Assembly: GCA_943704495.1 (NCBI GenBank)
Contig: CALSCR010001255.1
Span: 2,947 to 33,754 of the forward strand
From: Pigoraptor chileana
Taxonomy: Eukaryota > Opisthokonta > Filasterea
Reading direction: 5' to 3'
DNA length: 30,808 nt
The translations under genes were made by a program, and so were the position numbers. A model generated the notes under the pieces. The model was not told the DNA's origin. It did not search any database and saw nothing but the letters and a program-made list of their open reading frames with translations. Numbering within the stretch: the first letter of the stretch is position 1; the number at the start of each line of letters is the position of its first letter. Below are positions 22,101-30,654 of the stretch, in pieces.

Positions 22101-22933
22101 ATTCCTGCAATGTCGATTGTTTCCAGGCAAGAAAACGACTCAAAGTCCCATCGCACAATCGCGTGGTGAATCGGATTTCGCCCGCGAATGATAAGAGTTT
22201 TCAGTGTTTGTGCAAACGCCACTTTTGGCACATTGAACTCGCGCCCGCTAATGTCCAGATGCACTAGACGAGGATTGGCGGCCACGTGACGAAAGGCCAG
22301 GTTGCTTAGTCCAGGTTCGCCAAAGGTCAGTTTGCGAAGGCGCGTGCATGAGGACATGATCGCCTCGATTCCAGCTTCCGTCACATTGTGACAGTCTGTG
22401 TTGGAAATATTTTTTGGCAATGAATGCGTTTGGAGATGCATGGAGGTGGATACAGTCACAAATATGCAGACATAGTCACAAACACATATATATGCTCACA
22501 CCACACTTGACAAAAACTATTGAACAAATACGCAGATAATACCTACGAACATACACACAGACACACGTTCACACATTGACAACATTGCCACCATAGACAA
22601 AGTGCAGTCATCTCAGCACGGATACTTCACACAAGTTATACGAAACTTACCTCTGAGATCAATGGCGGAAGGGTTGAGACTTCTGGCAACAAAGAAAAGA
22701 AAATCATCCGTTGCAGCTTCTCCCATGAGACTTAAATCCTTCCCGCGGCCGAGTGCATCGAGTGCGCACCTCTCCCATGAAGTGCACACATGACTTGCAA
22801 TGGCGACGTCCATGGCATGAAGGTAGCTAAAGATCTTTAAAGTGAGCTCATCGGGCATTCGATCCCACGGAACGGCGTTGCGAGTGTCCATGCCCGCGGA
22901 AACGTCCTCTGGATTGGATACATCCGAGAGCAT
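19117..22933 (-). CDS. F-box / leucine-rich repeat / TRAF-type zinc finger fusion protein
   Basis: Predicted substrate receptor of an SCF (Skp1-cullin-F-box) ubiquitin ligase. Exons in transcript order are 22933-22651, 22395-21676, 21385-21358, 20828-20660, 20318-19980 and 19770-19117. All phases agree, giving about 730 residues. Exon 1 carries the F-box ([20 protein letters not shown]). Exons 1-5 encode leucine-rich repeats of the FBXL type, such as [40 protein letters not shown] and [14 protein letters not shown]. Exon 5 begins with the last repeat and ends with the first half of a TRAF-type zinc finger ([15 protein letters not shown]). Exon 6 completes it as [14 protein letters not shown], then YGC and MGSHLGEC. 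A second Cys/His group ([23 protein letters not shown]) and an acidic C-terminus follow. Because one finger spans the last intron and exon 5 also carries LRR sequence, a single gene is favoured over two neighbours. The gene shares a promoter with the CDC123-like gene. Confidence 0.83.
19789..19813. repeat. TG repeat in F-box/LRR intron 5
   Basis: A short TG tract inside the intron at 19771-19979, reading CA in the sense strand. Confidence 0.85.
20844..21107. repeat. TG-rich satellite in F-box/LRR intron 3
   Basis: About 260 bp of TG dinucleotides, broken by CG, TATG and AGCATG variants, filling much of the intron at 20829-21357. It reads as CA in the gene's sense strand. All long frames across it are valine/cysteine or histidine/threonine repeats and are not genes. 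Confidence 0.95.
21358..21385 (-). other. 28-nt microexon of the F-box/LRR gene
   Basis: It has a CTCTCGCAG acceptor and a GTAAAA donor. It supplies the middle of one leucine-rich repeat, so the spliced peptide reads [20 protein letters not shown], a regular FBXL repeat. It also converts the phase-1 end of exon 2 to the phase-2 start of exon 4, which do not fit each other directly. Confidence 0.78.
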
Positions 22934-23223
22934 CTTCCACAGCCAGAACCTGGAGGTTTGCCCAGTGTTGCGTATGCGTGTGTGATGTGCTGGGGGCGTG
23001 CAATAGTTGTCTCGGAAGGTCGATCGCCTGAAGTTGCATTAAGCGCATATTAACTTCTTCAGCTTTAATCGTTGGGCTGGCAGTGCGCGAGCGCCGGCGG
23101 CAATAACGTCAACAAAAAAAACACAACTCTCTGGAAAGGAGTAATCGCGCAGGGACAGTTTGTGGAAATGGCTGTTGCATACCGAGTGACGAAACGGTGT
23201 CATTTTGGGAAACATGACGGTAT

Positions 23224-23252
23224 GTCACGTGATAAAGATGTTATCACGTGAC
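23224..23252. promoter_or_regulatory. Paired TCACGTGA boxes forming a perfect inverted repeat in a bidirectional promoter
   Basis: GTCACGTGATAA, a 5-nt spacer AGATG, then the exact reverse complement of the first arm. Each 12-bp arm contains a full TCACGTGA E-box (23225-23232 and 23244-23251). It lies between the minus-strand F-box/LRR gene (ATG at 22933) and the plus-strand CDC123-like gene (ATG at 23417). The two boxes are centred 19 bp apart. It is probably a double bHLH-factor site acting on both genes; that role is inference. Confidence 0.7.
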
Positions 23253-23416
23253 CGACCATTGTGAAACACACCAGTGTTTTGACGGCTTCAGTGTGTGGAC
23301 CGGCGGACGGAAAACTTGCAACTGACACAAAACAAAAAACATACAAGAATCAGCTTCGCATGCTGGGGCATCAATTTATGCATTCTCTTTGTTTTGGGTG
23401 TTTTATGTTTGAAACG

Positions 23417-24346
23417 ATGGCGTCTTCACTGCCACTTGTGACTCGCATGCCACTCGACGAGTGCACTCGGCTAATCGATGCAAAGAAACTCAACACAAAC
23501 AACTACCCCACCGACTTTTATGGAAGGGAGATCAGCCGCGACGACTACTTTGCGCAGATGAACGAAACAACTTATGCTGCTTTTCTTCCTTTTCTCGATC
23601 AAGATGCGCGTGAGGAGACCTTTGTTCGAGCCCTTTCGAAATCGGAGACGGCGTCTCTTTTGGAACTGTCCACAATCGGTGTTTTCCGAGATATAACAGC
23701 AAAGGATGTCCGCTCGCACGATCTTTCCGATTTGATGGCAGAGCTCGACAGGGGCATAGCAAGTCATCATGCTGGAGCCAGTGAGACTGGCTCGGGAGCG
23801 AAAGGTTGGTTTTTCCGGCTCTCCGAGTGTAGCCCCAAAGACTCACCACGTGGATGCCGAGTCACGTGCGCCATGGACGTGTTTCTCGCTCTTGCCACAA
23901 GCAAGCGTTGCCTAAAGTCTCTCTCGCGCCCTCCCGAGCACATTGTCCTCAAACCGTGGAGGCAAGATCTGGACAGAAAACATGCCGACAGCGCGTTTGG
24001 ACAATACGAGTTTCGAACATTTGTGTGCGATGGAAAACTAACTGCAGTGAGCCAATATCACTGCAACTCGGCGTACGATTGGAGTGCCTATTCAGACGCA
24101 GATTTCGGAGTTGTCGTTGAAAAGGTGGGCGTTGCCGCGCGTGCGCTTGCCGATCGCGGGCTAGCAGTCAAGAGCTATGTTCTTGATGTGTTGTGTGCGC
24201 CGTCGTCTGAGGGCGCCGACATTATAGAACTCAATCCGTTTGGAATGGAGCAAGCGTCGGGGAGTGCATTGTTCGAGTGGGTTGCGGATGCAGGACAGCT
24301 GTATGGGATGAAGGATAGGGTGGAAGTGCGTTTGGTTGTGCCGTGA
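23417..24346 (+). CDS. CDC123: CDC123/D123-like ATP-grasp protein
   Basis: CDC123 helps assemble the eIF2 translation initiation complex in the cytoplasm. This is a single-exon gene of 309 residues from the ATG at 23417 (context ACGATGGCG). An in-frame ATG at 23261 would add 52 residues, but it lies only 8 nt after the promoter E-boxes, so the later start is preferred. Family blocks are WFFRLSECSPKD (compare PKLNWSAPRDA in human), IVLKPW (human LRKW), EFRTFVCDGKLTAVSQYH (human EFRCFVKENKLIGISQRD) and IIELNPF followed by SALFEW (human LIDFNPF, LLFTW). The metal-binding aspartate of DFNPF is glutamate here and the lysine of the first block is arginine, so it may be a divergent paralogue rather than the eIF2 factor. 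AATAAA at 24448-24453, about 100 nt past the stop, is a plausible polyadenylation signal. Confidence 0.75.
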   Translation: MASSLPLVTRMPLDECTRLIDAKKLNTNNYPTDFYGREISRDDYFAQMNETTYAAFLPFLDQDAREETFVRALSKSETASLLELSTIGVFRDITAKDVRSHDLSDLMAELDRGIASHHAGASETGSGAKGWFFRLSECSPKDSPRGCRVTCAMDVFLALATSKRCLKSLSRPPEHIVLKPWRQDLDRKHADSAFGQYEFRTFVCDGKLTAVSQYHCNSAYDWSAYSDADFGVVVEKVGVAARALADRGLAVKSYVLDVLCAPSSEGADIIELNPFGMEQASGSALFEWVADAGQLYGMKDRVEVRLVVP

Positions 24347-24923
24347 TCTCGTTGATTGACTCTACCCACAAGGTGAACTTTTGCCATGAAGAAGCAGTTT
24401 TATGGGAGTTCGACGGCTACACGACGCCGAAAGAGCCGAAAAACAGCAATAAAGACAACCAAAAGACAATCCGCAATAATATATGATATATACATAATAT
24501 GTATGTATATACATAACAAACGTGATCATATATGGAGAAAACACACACTTATCCCCGGGGGAGACACAGCAAACACAGAAGGAAGATAGGTTGTAAAAGC
24601 ACGCAAAGCGATGCCCGCCGTCGCCGGTTCCATGACGACAAAGCCATTCTCTATTGCCTTTGCATCCACCCTGTTCCGAGACTTACGGATAGTCAGGACA
24701 ACTACCGTGCACCGCCCGAGGAGAAGGTGCGAGAACTTGGAGGGAGCCATGGAGGAGCAACAGGCTTCGGAATAGTGCGTGGAATTCCCGCGTAATCAAC
24801 AGCCAGCTGACGACAGTTAAAAACAGGCGATTACAACTGCGCTGACTGCGACCGACTTCGGCCGACTGAGAGGCAATCGTATGCGTGGATGGTTATGGAT
24901 TTGGTGCATGCATGAGCGCCGGT
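24347..24923. other. Intergenic region between convergent genes, with AT microsatellite
   Basis: Contains the AATAAA at 24448 and an AT-rich microsatellite (about 24475-24520). Two overlapping opposite-strand frames near 24530-24795 have no recognisable motif and no clear start context. I see no supported gene here. Confidence 0.5.
24475..24520. repeat. TA/ATGT-rich microsatellite
   Basis: Alternating ATATATGATATATACATA-type sequence of low complexity in the 3' region of the CDC123-like gene. Confidence 0.8.
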
Positions 24924-25496
24924 TCAGTTGAGCGGCGTGTACTGCCCCGCCTCTGCTGCGTTGTCAGCAAAGCACGAGCAGCTCGTCCAGAAGCGGGATC
25001 CGTATCGCAATTGCACAAATATCATTCCCCCTCCAATGACTGCTACCGCCGCCATCACTCCAATGAGAGAATAGACCCACGACGCCACTCCCGACCCAGA
25101 ACCCCCGTTATCGCCGCAATCCACCGTCACCATAGTAAGGATGTCTCTCCCAGCGCGCCAGCACGAGCTTGCGTTGACTCCAGAGACAGAATACTGCAAG
25201 TGTTTGGAACATGTCGAGTCGCCATCTTCCATCCGTTGGAGCGTCCATTGGGACGAGGACACCTGCAAGGCGCACGACAGGCGATAATACCTCACGCTAT
25301 CGGCACTATAGCAAGACGAGTCTCCTGGAATGATGAACGTGTCCTGCGGGGCGTCGATGCAGACGCTCCTGAGCGCACCGTCGTATGTTGAGACCCGCGC
25401 AGCGCGCACGGCGTGCGGTTGTGCACAAAGCGACAGCAGCAAAACGAGCCCAAGTGACACGCGATGCACGCCATCGCGGGCGAAAAGGAGCGCCAT
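24924..25496 (-). CDS. Small type I membrane protein with signal peptide, six-cysteine ectodomain and YxxL tail
   Basis: Family not recognised. It is a single-exon frame of 190 residues. Residues 1 to about 32 form a signal peptide (hydrophobic core VSLGLVLLLSLCA). The lumenal part, to about residue 135, has six cysteines (in SVCID, SSCYS, LSCAL, STCSK, SSCWR, VDCGD), which could make three disulphides, and one N-glycosylation site (NAS). A single transmembrane helix follows (WVYSLIGVMAAVAVIGGGMI). The cytoplasmic tail of about 27 residues has CSCF, a possible palmitoylation site, and ends QYTPLN. YTPL fits the YxxPhi sorting signal of endosomal and lysosomal proteins, so endolysosomal or cell-surface recycling location is inferred. 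It is divergently placed from the SMARCAL1-like gene, with a 0.9-kb gap. Confidence 0.7.
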   Translation of the reverse strand: MALLFARDGVHRVSLGLVLLLSLCAQPHAVRAARVSTYDGALRSVCIDAPQDTFIIPGDSSCYSADSVRYYRLSCALQVSSSQWTLQRMEDGDSTCSKHLQYSVSGVNASSCWRAGRDILTMVTVDCGDNGGSGSGVASWVYSLIGVMAAVAVIGGGMIFVQLRYGSRFWTSCSCFADNAAEAGQYTPLN

Positions 25497-26430
25497 ATTG
25501 TTTTTGCTTGCTCAACAAAGCGTATCAAAGGTTGTCGTGGGAACAGGGAATATTCAACAACGCGATTACGGAACGCGCCACAAAAACTCACACGACCTTC
25601 TCCAAACGAAAAAACACACACTCTCAATTTGTGGCATACATATTCGACGAAGTAAACGAAGTAATATCGTAAGGGAAGGGTGGAGAGGTGGTAAAACAGG
25701 GTGAATAAAAAGACAGAATACCGACGCCAACCACACACACATGACACATGCCTGCGAACAACAAACACAAACGCGAAATGTGTGGTGCAAATTGCGCGAG
25801 GTCACGTTGCCAATCTCCACACAGCTATTCGTTCCGCTAAAAAATCTTTGACACCCGTATTACATCCGGGGTGCGTGTCCTTGCATCCGGGGCAGACATC
25901 AACTGGCGCCAAAATTTGAAACCGTTTGAGCCGTCATCAAATTTCCACTCCATTTGTCTGATGTTTGTGGCGGTTCAAAACTGAGTGCATTGTGTGCCCG
26001 GACATCATGAGTAATGCCACGCTTTTTGATATATATATTTCCACAGACAAAACCGTTTTGAGCCCGTGTCGCATGCATTTCCCGTTCCCGTTCCAAAGAA
26101 ACGGAGGACTTTCACGCAAGCGCACTCTGACTGCAACTTGAATCTTACATTATAGTGCATTTCTGTTCTTTGCATCGGGCGTGCAGCCACCATCAATCAA
26201 TGACCAGACACACGAATACGCAAGCATACGCACATGCATGCACATATACACACATATAGATACATACACATACACATACATACACATATAAGCTTAACGC
26301 AAAGTTTTGTCGCAATGACATGAACACCGCCTTTGGTCGCTTCGGCGAGTCCATATCTACACTTCATGACTGAGTTTACATTCGATATCATCGGCTTCCA
26401 TCGTCTTCGGATGCGTCTTTTGTCGGCGAA
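25497..26430. other. Divergent intergenic region
   Basis: Lies between the divergent membrane-protein and SMARCAL1-like genes and should contain both promoters. It has no TATA box in a convincing place and no TCACGTGA. A low-complexity CACATA/ATACAC-rich stretch spans about 26205-26292. A weak partial match to the dispersed intronic repeat (CAACTTGAATCTTACAT) occurs near 26134. No gene is supported. Confidence 0.5.
26205..26292. repeat. CA/ATAC-rich low-complexity tract
   Basis: Degenerate CACATA and TACACA units upstream of the SMARCAL1-like gene. Confidence 0.8.
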
Positions 26431-29400
26431 ATGGAGCCAATAAGCATGGACGGTTGTGCGCCTCTCACGGATGAGCAAGTTCGTCTCATTGAGGAAAAGA
26501 GAAAGGCTGCTCTGGAGAAGCTCAAGCTGCGCCGACAGAAGGAGGAAGAAGCGCCACGTGCAGGAGTGTGTCCAATGACAAAAAGTGTTACGCCGATCAC
26601 CGGTGGTGGTAACGCTGTTCCCGCTGCAAATATGAATGGCGGTGAGGGATATTTGGCCGTGATGTGTGTGCGTGTGTGTGTGTGTGTGCAATTTGTGTGA
26701 ACAGCCGGTCATCTTTATAGATGTTGACCTGACATACCACTTTGTTGCCTTGAGCTTTGTCTTTATCCACCTTTATCATCCGCACATTGATATCCTAGCC
26801 AGTTGTGAAGGTCCCACTTTTCATTTGCCTCCATTCGCGCAATCTATTATATACATGATGATAACGACAACAACAACAACTCTGAACACCCACCTCCTCT
26901 ACTCCCTTATCCCACTCCCTTCTTCCGATCCTTTCGCGCAGCACGAGCACTGTCCACCCCCACCCTCCGACCACAAGTGGAAGCAACTGCAGGTGCGGCA
27001 TCACACGGCACTGCCAGTTGCGCTCGCAGTAAGCGATGGACCGCCGTCCCCGCGCTGACAGTTCAGCTGGAACTGCTGTCAAAACAGCGCTTTGCGGCTC
27101 ACGCGCCCTTCAGTCGTGTGCTTAACGAAATATTCGGAGAGGTTCCCGGAGGACGTTTTGGTGAGTAGTACTTGCCTGAGATGTGCCTGTGTGTGATTGT
27201 GTTTTTGCTTATTGAAGGAAATGCATTCATTGAAGTTGACGACAAAGGCAAATGTGTCTGTCTGTGTGTGGGTATGGGGGTGGCTTGCCTGATGTGTGAA
27301 CGCCATCAGTGTCCTTTTTTTCTCCTTTTGTCTGTGTTGAGGCACAATTGCCATCCACCAGTAACCAATTTGTTAAATCTGTTTCTGCCCATTCCAATTG
27401 GTTCTGTTGATACGCACACACATACACACGCACATACACATGCACATACACATACACACACACTTGCATTCACACACACTCGCGATGCAGACAAGGAGAT
27501 GCGTGTGTGGACATTTCCGACGGAGCAATATGCGACGTTGAGTGAGTACCAATCGACGCACACATACGTACGCACGCACGCACACATACGTACGCACACT
27601 CCCCTCCCACCGTAACTGTGCATTGCCGCGTGCCATTGTTGTATGTCGCGTCACCGATCAGACCTAAGCACTGACATTGGAGAGCAACACGGTTCCATTG
27701 CGTGACGATTGTTTCGTTTTTCAGAGAAATTTCTGCGTGAAGACACTGACGGCGTAGCGCTGGATGCCATTCCGTCCTCTGTAATCAAGACGCTGTTTGG
27801 TGACGAGAAGCTGCGGACGCCGCTCATGCCAACACCGCGACTCACCTCGATTGACTCGGAGCTTGTCAGTGCGCTCAAACCGTTCCAGAGAACAGGCGTT
27901 GAGTGAGTGGCCCGTTGTAGTGTTGGATTGTTTGTGGTGTTGATGTCGTACAACCTCGGACTCTGCCGCGTCCCCTCACACACTTAGTATTAGTCGGGAG
28001 TTGTTGTTGTTGTGTTTGCACTGTCGCACACTCTTTTCTCGACACATTTGCATAACAAACATGGCACGCTTGATATATTCGCGTTAATCTTCACTACACT
28101 CAACAACTGCTCCGACAACTACACGCACATTCTCTTGTTCATCATCATCCTTACTTCCTTCTTTCTTTCTCGTTTTGGTCCATAGGATAGAGCCCCTATA
28201 ACACTTATTTGAATCCAACACCTTTCTCTGACTATTTGTTTACCATTAGCCATGATAAGACAACGACGCTGACTTGAATGCGACTTCACGCACAATTCAC
28301 AGGTTCGCCATTCAACACCACGGACGCGTTCTCATCGCGGACGACATGGGTCTTGTGGGTATTGCACCTGGCTTCAACATTGCCGCTCATGCGTGTGCGT
28401 TTGTTTGTGTGTGTGTGGTCTTTTGCGTGTTTATTGTTTGCATGGACGCACGCACCTCCACCTGCAACTAACAATTGTAAAGACGCATTGAGCGCCGCGT
28501 GGATCGTATTTTGTTCTGCCTTGAGCATGCTGCGTGTGCGCGCCTCACACAAATACGGAGGCATAATGCAGTATTCACACACTCACACACGTCGATGACA
28601 GACCACTGACACCCACAAACACTCTGTCGCTCTGTCATCAGTCAATCTTATCACATCCCAGTCATATATATCATCGTTTGATGAACTGAAGCTGTTTTTC
28701 TCTTTCGCTGTCAGTCGCCGTACTGAATGTCTATCGATCACCATTGTGATTGTAATTGACACTCCTTAAAAACAATCACACCAAACAAACAAACAAACAA
28801 ACAAACAAACAAACAAACGAACAAACAAACAAAAAAACAAACAAGCACAGGGCAAGACAGTGCAGGCCATTTGCGTTGCGGCATTCTACAGACCAGAGTG
28901 GCCACTGCTCATTATCACTCCGTCTTCAGTGCGCCTCACGTGGGCAGAGGTTAGTCTGCCTTTCTCACTCACTTTCATATTGTTAGTCCATGGACACAGC
29001 GCCCAAGACACTGACTTGAATCCTACATCTCTGTTGTGGAGTTGTGGAGTTCATGGACACAGCGCCCAAAACACGACTTGAATTCTACGTCTCTGTCATA
29101 GACACACTCTCTTGAATACGAATTTCTTGCACTAGCTGAGCGTCCAGTGTGTGATCCATTGTGATGAGGCCTCCACGATTCCCTTCTTTACTTTTATTAT
29201 GGACACACATCAACAAGATGAGCAGCAACACAACAAAAATTTTGGTGCGATTAAACTCAGTCCTCCTCACTGCATGCACACGCTCATTCCAGGCCGTAAA
29301 GCGTTGGCTACCGACGACCGTCCAGCCCGACCGTGTCGTTGCCGTCATGACGGCAAAGGACGCCATCAGCAAGAGTGACCACGATGTCGTAATTCTAAGC

Positions 29401-30591
29401 TACGATCTCGCCGCGAAAATGCACGAGCAGCTCGATGCGATGAAATTCCACGTTGTTATTGCGGTGAGAAAATGGAGAGCGCTTTGTGTAGAAGCCCGTG
29501 CTTCTGTTGACATGTGATGTTCGTGTACATGTGTGTGTGTGTTGTTGTTGACATATGATGTGCGTGTACATGTGCGTGTGTATACTGTTTGAACGTGCGT
29601 GTGTTTGTTTATGTTTTTGTTTTTGTATGTGTGTATGTCTGTCCAGTATGTGTGTATGTCTGTCCAGTGTGTGTGTATGTCTGTCCAGTGTGTGCGTGTG
29701 TATGTCGGTGTATCCGAATGTATGCGAATGAAAACAGTAGCGGACCGCCCTTCTCGCTTCCTACTGATACTTGCATTTTATTCTTTCCTCCTCCACGTGT
29801 GCTATGTGTTGCTGTCGACCGCTCACCCATTCACACTTTCACTCACCCCACCCAAAACCCCACCCAAATTGCGCAATCACAAACCATCGCAAACATCAAA
29901 CTTGCAACACTTGGGGGCGCTGCTACCAACTATTCCTTTTGGTGCTGCTGTTGCTGTTGCGCATCATTTTGTTTGTTCTTGTTTGTGTGTGGAATTTATG
30001 TAATTGGCAGGACGAGTCGCACTTTCTAAAGAACCAAAAGGCCGCACGCACAAAGGCAATTGTTCCTCTTCTGCGTCGTGCGGCACGTGCCATTCTCCTG
30101 TCAGGGACACCGGCTCTTTCGCGGCCGATGGAGCTGTACACGCAGGTCACTGCCGTTCTCCCAACCCTCTTTCCTTCCGCACACGACTTTGGACTCAGGT
30201 GAGGAAGTACTGATGTGTGTGTTTGTGTGTGTGTGTGCGTTTGTTTGTGTGTGTGTGCTTTTGTGTGATTGTGCCCTGTGCTATATGAGGAAGCCCTGTG
30301 CTCATTTACAATTGAAATCTCTCGACTGTGTCCGCGTGTCATGTGTGTGTACGCGCGCTGTGTGTGTGTGCGCGCGTGTGTGTGTCTTTTGTTGTTATTG
30401 TTGCGCGCGTGTGTGCATACATGCGACTATGACCTGAGCAGGTATTGCGCTGGACACCGCAACAACTTTGGGTGGGACTTCAGCGGCGCAAGCAACCTCT
30501 CCGAGCTCTCGTTGGTTCTGAGAGAGACAGTGATGATACGGCGGCTAAAAACGGAAGTGCTGAAAGAGCTGCCTGCGAAGGGTCGTAAGCA
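26431..30591 (+). CDS. SMARCAL1: SMARCAL1/HARP annealing helicase (SNF2 family), 3' end outside window
   Basis: SMARCAL1 is an ATP-driven DNA annealing helicase, recruited by RPA, that remodels stalled replication forks. Nine exons are in the window: 26431-26641, 26942-27160, 27491-27541, 27725-27902, 28303-28354, 28851-28949, 29293-29463, 30011-30198 and 30442-30591. All are GT-AG with matching phases, giving about 439 residues. The N-terminus [20 protein letters not shown] matches the RPA-binding helix of human SMARCAL1. One HARP domain spans exons 2-3, ending [14 protein letters not shown]; vertebrates have two. The SNF2 core then shows [13 protein letters not shown], Walker A ADDMGLGKT (split by intron 5), [15 protein letters not shown], the DESH box (DESHFLKN), [17 protein letters not shown] and [17 protein letters not shown]. 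The start ATG has good context (CGAAATGG). The C-terminal helicase lobe lies beyond the right edge. Most introns carry TG/CA tracts. Confidence 0.94.
26663..26690. repeat. TG repeat in SMARCAL1 intron 1
   Basis: A TG tract with CG interruptions, a few nucleotides after the intron 1 donor at 26642. Confidence 0.9.
27411..27477. repeat. CA/CACATA repeat in SMARCAL1 intron 2
   Basis: CACACATACACACGCACATA-type low complexity just upstream of the exon 3 acceptor. It is on the sense strand as CA, whereas most other introns of this gene carry TG. Confidence 0.9.
28175..28290 (+). repeat. Two tandem degenerate copies of the dispersed intronic repeat in SMARCAL1 intron 4
   Basis: The first copy (28175-28230) reads GGTCCATAGG, then ACACTTATTTGAATCC. 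The second (28245-28290) reads TTAGCCATGATAAGAC, then CGCTGACTTGAATGCG. Both keep the order CCATG, purine-rich spacer, CACTGACTTGAATCC. The second ends about 12 nt before the exon 5 acceptor. Confidence 0.55.
28779..28846. repeat. AAAC tetranucleotide repeat at the 3' end of SMARCAL1 intron 5
   Basis: About 16 CAAA units with one G interruption, running almost to the exon 6 acceptor (AG at 28849-28850). The acceptor therefore lacks a normal pyrimidine tract; it is preceded by A-rich sequence. Confidence 0.95.
28983..29120 (+). repeat. Tandem copies of the dispersed intronic repeat in SMARCAL1 intron 6
   Basis: Two clear copies (28983-29033 and 29042-29095) share TCATGGACACAGCGCCCAA (TCC in the first) and ACTTGAATYCTACRTCTCTG. 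A shorter third (29096-29120) reads TCATAGACACACTCTCTTGA. The period is about 60 bp. These are the best-preserved members of the family. Confidence 0.85.
29626..29688 (+). repeat. 21-bp tandem repeat, three units, in SMARCAL1 intron 7
   Basis: Three exact copies of GTATGTCTGTCCAG at a 21-bp spacing (starting 29633, 29654 and 29675), separated by TG. It sits within a longer TG-rich stretch (about 29530-29715). Each unit ends in CAG, so the array offers three decoy 3' splice sites. Confidence 0.9.
30211..30420. repeat. TG-rich low complexity in SMARCAL1 intron 8
   Basis: Two blocks of TG/TTTG repeats (30211-30268 and 30338-30418) in the intron at 30199-30441. Confidence 0.9.
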
Positions 30592-30654
30592 GGTATGTTT
30601 GTAATGTGTGCGATGTGTGTGATTTGTGTGTGTTGTATATATACATATTTCTTC

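Noticed and set aside
24526-24795. Two overlapping small frames on opposite strands
   Set aside because: No motif, no convincing start context, and they lie in the 3' region between convergent genes.
28983-29033. tRNA gene suggested by box A-like and box B-like sequences in the dispersed repeat
   Set aside because: The spacing between the boxes is too short and no acceptor stem or cloverleaf can be drawn. At most a tRNA-derived ancestry.
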